Part shown: positions 21,951 through 26,035 of the stretch, in pieces | Position numbering within the stretch: the stretch's first letter is position 1 | Layout: each line of letters opens with the position of its first letter | NCBI GenBank assembly: GCA_002751075.1 | Contig: NAOQ01000502.1 | Span: forward strand, 1,604 to 27,638 | Direction of reading: 5' to 3' | Length of the DNA: 26,035 nucleotides | Source: Ichthyophonus hoferi | Taxonomy: Eukaryota; Opisthokonta; Ichthyosporea; Ichthyophonida; Ichthyophonidae | Program-made: the position numbers and the translations under genes | Notes under the pieces: generated by a model | Database searches by the model: none | Told to the model about the DNA's origin: nothing | What the model saw: the letters and a program-made list of their open reading frames with translations, nothing else

Positions 21951-22239
21951 TCAGTGCAGTCACCATAAAACAGGAAATATCACTCCTGTCCCGCCTTTTG
22001 GAATATAACGGGCCGAAAATCAACCCCAGATCACCGGTCTCAAGCCAAATAAGTATTAAAACAAGTCAGCTCAATTATGGAAAACCCCCACACCTTTATG
22101 TTTATCATCATTCACAGCCGCTGAACCATCGAAAGTTTGATCACTCAAAATTCAACGCAGAACATTCTAGGAACCTCATTGAATTACGGGAGCCAATCAA
22201 AATAAAAACGGAACGTCGTATTGGTAGGATGTTGTGAAC

Positions 22240-24530
22240 ATTAAACACAAGTATTATAACTAAAATCTATCGTCATAAACGGTTACATAATTTTCCGCAA
22301 GCGTAAATTAATATTTACATAACAGATAATTAAGAAAAAAACATTAATGCCAGGATCCATATGCTTTGAATAAACGAGATTAAAACTCCGTTGAAACTCC
22401 TCAATGGTGTAAATATGATGGATTAATTTATCAACGGCTTATGTCACTGTGTAACAATAGGTATAAGAGGAGAACCATAACAAAAATAAAGGACGCAAGT
22501 TTTTATGAGAAAATTGCTACTCTACTGAAAGTAAAACACAGATAAACATATATATAAGAAGAAGAGCAAATATGGGAAACATAAGCATGTACCCGCAAGG
22601 AATAGTCCAAGTGTCATGCGAGAGCAATAAGTACCAAAAGTACGAGTTCCCTCAAGTGCTCACCGCTCCTCTTCCAGTAACACCAAATGGTGCCCTGAAC
22701 AAGATTTCTAACATAATCTTATTAGAAAGTATATTTGTTTATAATGTTAACCAATAATCACAAAGTCTCCCTATATAGGGCCATGAATATATATATATTA
22801 AGAATATTTAGAGTCAACAACACTCTAGCCCTAGCTAATAGCAATAGCAAGGATAATTACTATCTCCGATCATGATATATATTCATAAATATTTATAAAT
22901 ACCATTTATAAATAGTGATATTCGCAAGATAGGTCATTAAATTTTTATTTTATTTTATGGCCAAAGTATAATTTTAAAAGTTTAAGAATTACATTGGGCC
23001 AGCCAATACGGAGTATTAAAATTAACCTTTGACATTAAAAACATAGTAACCAATATATACACTACCTTCATATATTCGCTGCAAAGACATTGGCCTAACG
23101 TGATATTATATTTGTACAACCTATAGTGATTATTTAAAACCCTTTTAAACTAGATATAAGCCTATTAACGCCACGCAGATGAAAGTTTAGACTAATGGAC
23201 GGCTTGTACGACTGAGCTAAGTACTTGTATCTGATTTGGATTGCCATGTACGTATGGATACACGTGAGTGCGTATTTATATAGTTAGATAAACGTGTATA
23301 TAAAAATGATTATTTATACATGTATACATACTCACATATATAAGGTAAGAGCAGAGGTATATTGACTTATTAATTAGTAAAAAAATAATAATTAACAATT
23401 AATTAATTATGTCAACATAATTGGTTAGAGGGGGTGAGGGGTGGCAGGCAAAATAATATTTCGGCCCTGGGTCATCACTGCATGACGTTAATTCTGGATC
23501 GCACGTAGATGTGCGTTGTGATTGGCACTCCTTTTTAGTTCTTTGAAACCATTGGCCACTTCGAACTTCATCCTTTTTAAAGTAATAAGAGTCAGGCCCT
23601 TGTTGAACCTGAATTGGATGGATAAAAGAAACAATAATAATTTAATAATAAGAATAAGCTAAATATATGTAGAAGGGGACCAATTGTCAGGCATGATTAT
23701 AACTATAAAATGTCACAATCACTTACGACATTCCCTCCTTTAAAACATAAAAATGCCTACGGCTTCATGCATATTAAAATTTAAAATGAATTAATATCGC
23801 TCCAGTCCACTATCTATACTAGTACTGATTAAACTCACTTAAACTGCATTAGTCTAATATAAAAGCTGAAATCTATGCGTAACATTTCTATGTATGTATA
23901 ATACTCAGCCTACACATACATACATATATACAAGCATATCTACCTACTTAACTATATACATACATACACACCCACATACCTTACATACGCATATTTCAGT
24001 TTGACTATTCTCAAACCAAGCCAAGAATTGGCAGGACTGAGGATAGATTATTTTATAGTTAGTAACTATTACTATGAACCATAGTCGTAAATACATCGTA
24101 TTGGATGGTTTCAACTTTAAATATATTAATGACCAACGGCTATTTAGACCTTAAGTTAGTAATAAAATATAACAATATTATATTAAGATAGTACATCAAT
24201 ATAATAGTATTATTATACTATAGCAATATTATCATACTATTATAAAGCTACACCATAACACCCCAGTCCAACACTACACCATAGCAACCAAATAAACCAT
24301 AAACTAATCATACCCCTACCTCATATTTAAGCATACCAATATAATTGGTGGAATATTCGCCTACCACACCCTGTCCTACTATATGTATAATGATATCACT
24401 GACGTCATCCCAAGCCTTTTTAAGACCCCACGCTCCCCTATTGGCTACTACTAATGGCACCGAATCACATGTCTCAGTGTAACTATCGCAGGCTGAAGTA
24501 AAGGTTTGGGTTAGTTGGTGAGTTAGTTAT
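22240..24530. other. AT-rich region, no convincing gene
   Basis: A 61-codon open frame at 22572-22757 (MGNISMYPQG..) follows a TATATATAA run by 15 bases and ends at TAA; its content is not recognised and I give it little weight. ATAC-type simple repeats lie at about 23911-23980. TGACGTCA, a palindromic CRE-like word, occurs near 24399. Nothing else is supported. Confidence 0.35.
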
Positions 24531-24700
24531 AATGCTGTTTTTCATTGGATAAGAAATTATTTTGATCATTTGATTGGTTAATTGCAATACTATTTCATTG
24601 CACAAAAAGTTCTTCGGATCATTTGGTCCGACGGTTAGTATAAATGCCATTTTTCATTGGGTAGTAAGTTAATTGAGTCATACAACTAGCCTATTAATGG
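24531..24700. repeat. Tandem sub-repeats in the left arm, unit about 56 bases
   Basis: Units begin at 24531, 24586 and 24643 with AATGCTGTTTTTCATTGG, AATACTATTTCATTG and AATGCCATTTTTCATTGG. The first two continue with TTTGATCATTTG and CGGATCATTTGG at similar distances. The right arm has two such units in reverse. Confidence 0.5.
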
Positions 24701-25138
24701 TTGTGTCAATGTTATAGAGTCCCATAATAATGTTACACGGTAATTATCTTTCATTCTTATTGGAAAATTAGACTTAAAATATGTTCCGCACTGATCTTCC
24801 AGAACAAATAATGTGTGTAACAAAGGGCATAGAGGTCGACTGAGATATACATATACATACAAGATATATATACATAATAGTATAAATAGGTCCATCTCAG
24901 TCAACCTCTATATCCTTGTTGATATACATTATTTGACCTGGAAGCCCAGTGCAAAACATATTTTAAATGTGGTTTTCCAGTAAGAATGAAAGACAATAAC
25001 AACATTATTATCTGATACCATAACATTAACAGAACCACTAATAAACCAAACATAGGACTCAATTAACTCACTACCCAATGAAAAATAGCATTACAATTAA
25101 CCAACCAAATGACTAAATTCACTTTTTATCCAATAATG
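24531..25138. repeat. Long fold-back inverted repeat
   Basis: The left arm (24531-24846) and right arm (24894-25138) are imperfect reverse complements around a 47-base AT-rich loop. The innermost 18 bases of the stem match except one (ATAGAGGTCGACTGAGAT). Further out, CACTG..CTTCCAG..CAAATAATGT, CTTTCATTCTTA and CATTGGGTAGT..AGTTAATTGAGTC pair as well, at roughly 80 percent by eye. The left arm is longer because of an extra sub-repeat. It resembles a fold-back or MITE-like element, or a long hairpin RNA source. No coding function is seen. Confidence 0.7.
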
Positions 25139-25251
25139 CACATATCCATATATACATATACACACATGTATCTACACATATATCCATATATATACGTTTT
25201 CACTATTAGTATCAAGCATTCACCCACCTACCCCTTATATTTTCCACATAG

Positions 25252-25318
25252 GCCGGGGGAACGAGTCTGTGTTGAACAGTTTCTAGGAAGCCTGATTGTA
25301 GATAAAGCAGGCCATTGA
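25252..25318 (+). pseudogene. Orphan exon-like stretch
   Basis: After a good acceptor (TTTTCCACATAG, ending 25251) come 22 open codons reading PGERVCVEQFLGSLIVDKAGH and a stop. The PGERVC part faintly recalls the haem-ligand loop of cytochromes P450 (FGxGxRxCxG), but the Gly after Cys is missing and no other P450 exon was found. It could be a last exon of an undetected gene, a gene fragment or chance. Confidence 0.2.
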
Positions 25319-25845
25319 AGGCTATAGGAAGAGGTATTTATGATGGTAGGATAGTATGTATGATGGTATGTATAGTAGTATTATAGTATAATAGTTAACA
25401 ATAATAATAGTAATAATAATAATAATAATAGTTATCCTATTACGCAATCCTTCTGATACCCATATAACAAATGAAATATAATCAAACTAACCCACCAGCC
25501 CTAATCGTATATATTCCCTAGCTATCAAACAATCAAGACCACTACTTAAAAACATTAAAACATCATTGAACTATATGCAAACAAATACAAGCATTTACTT
25601 AGATATATTTTAAGAGAAAAAGACCATATTTTAAATATTTAACTAACCATTCCGATTGGTCTGTTCACTTATAGCACCCATAAAAATGAGAGCAGGAGCG
25701 CTTTCAAATGGTTTATAAGGTATAATATGGCTGTAGGGCACTTGGTGGCCAAACTGGAAGTTCTCTGTGATTGGTATATTGGTAATTTTAATTTTTAATG
25801 CATTAGTGAGAATATTTTCTATTGGTGTAATGTATTAATGAGTTT
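25319..25845. other. AT-rich spacer with AAT microsatellite
   Basis: An AAT run lies at about 25400-25431, preceded by TAGTATTATAGTATAATAG words. No gene seen. Confidence 0.4.
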
Positions 25846-25897
25846 AATTCGTTTTTCATAGGGTAATTACTATAATGATCATAGATTGGTGGTTGGT
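25846..25897. repeat. Dispersed copy of the fold-back sub-repeat
   Basis: TTCGTTTTTCATAGGGTAAT, then ATAATGATCATAGATTGGTGG, resembles the first sub-repeat at 24531-24585 (CTGTTTTTCATTGGATAA, then TTTGATCATTTGATTGG). The right-hand part of the window therefore carries several copies of this unit. Confidence 0.4.
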
Positions 25898-25954
25898 CTC
25901 ACTCGGAAAGATAGGCATAGATATAGAAGGAGAGTGGTTTTGGGCGGGAGAAAT

Positions 25955-26035
25955 CTATATACATGCATACATACATACATATATACATATATACACACTA
26001 TCATACATACATACATACATATATATATATACATG
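25955..26035. repeat. (ATAC)n/(TA)n microsatellite at window end
   Basis: ATACATGCATACATACATAC, then ATATATACATATATACACAC and further ATAC and TA units, run to the last base. Confidence 0.8.

Noticed and set aside
24686-24904. Minus-strand open frame inside the fold-back repeat
   Set aside because: It spans the loop and parts of both arms and has no recognisable content.
1-26035. CRISPR array, bacterial operons or rRNA genes
   Set aside because: No regularly spaced repeats with unique spacers, no rRNA-like sequence, and spliceosomal introns throughout.

Overview
The window looks like nuclear DNA of an AT-rich, intron-bearing eukaryote. Introns follow GT..AG with donors mostly of the type GTATGT/GTAAGT and run about 245 to 1,318 bases. 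Simple repeats (TA, TTA, ATAC, GTATAG, CCCTCT) are plentiful. The Thr/Ser/Pro-linked secreted chitin/cellulose oxygenase, the BED-type zinc finger and the Ty1/copia relic together suggest an early-diverging fungus with a repeat-rich genome. This is inference; a protist relative of fungi or an oomycete-like organism is not excluded by anything I can read.

Layout. 1-1430: a TATA box and a small secreted-protein gene (358-747) of doubtful integrity, then an unrecognised open frame (1132-1428). About 1900-3200: copy A of an unidentified dispersed repeat with inverted repeats and a short hairpin. 3200-4555: AT-rich, no gene seen. 4556-7959: a seven-exon gene for the RNA polymerase I subunit RPA43, reconstructed exon by exon with consistent reading phase (252 residues). 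7960-8961: no gene seen. 8967-9857, minus strand: an intronless gene for a secreted copper-dependent polysaccharide monooxygenase of the AA15 type, with its own TATA box. 10018-10440: two short tandem duplications upstream of that gene. 10441-13636: no gene seen. 13637-18442: an eight-exon gene (384 residues) that appears to fuse a BED zinc finger and a PIP-box-like stretch to a DsbA/thioredoxin-fold domain of the plant/fungal 'DPVCP' type. 19555-20400: copy B of the dispersed repeat. 21190-21950: 3' part of a decayed Ty1/copia retrotransposon ending in a polypurine tract and the start of an LTR. 22240-24530: no convincing gene. 24531-25138: a long fold-back inverted repeat. 25252-25318: an orphan exon-like stretch. 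The end is microsatellite.

The three well-supported genes are not an operon and have unrelated jobs: rRNA transcription, extracellular polysaccharide oxidation, and a chimeric protein of unknown role. The chimera is the most interesting item. Its two halves are usually separate, and each half is recognisable, so the main question is whether the first two exons really splice to the rest.
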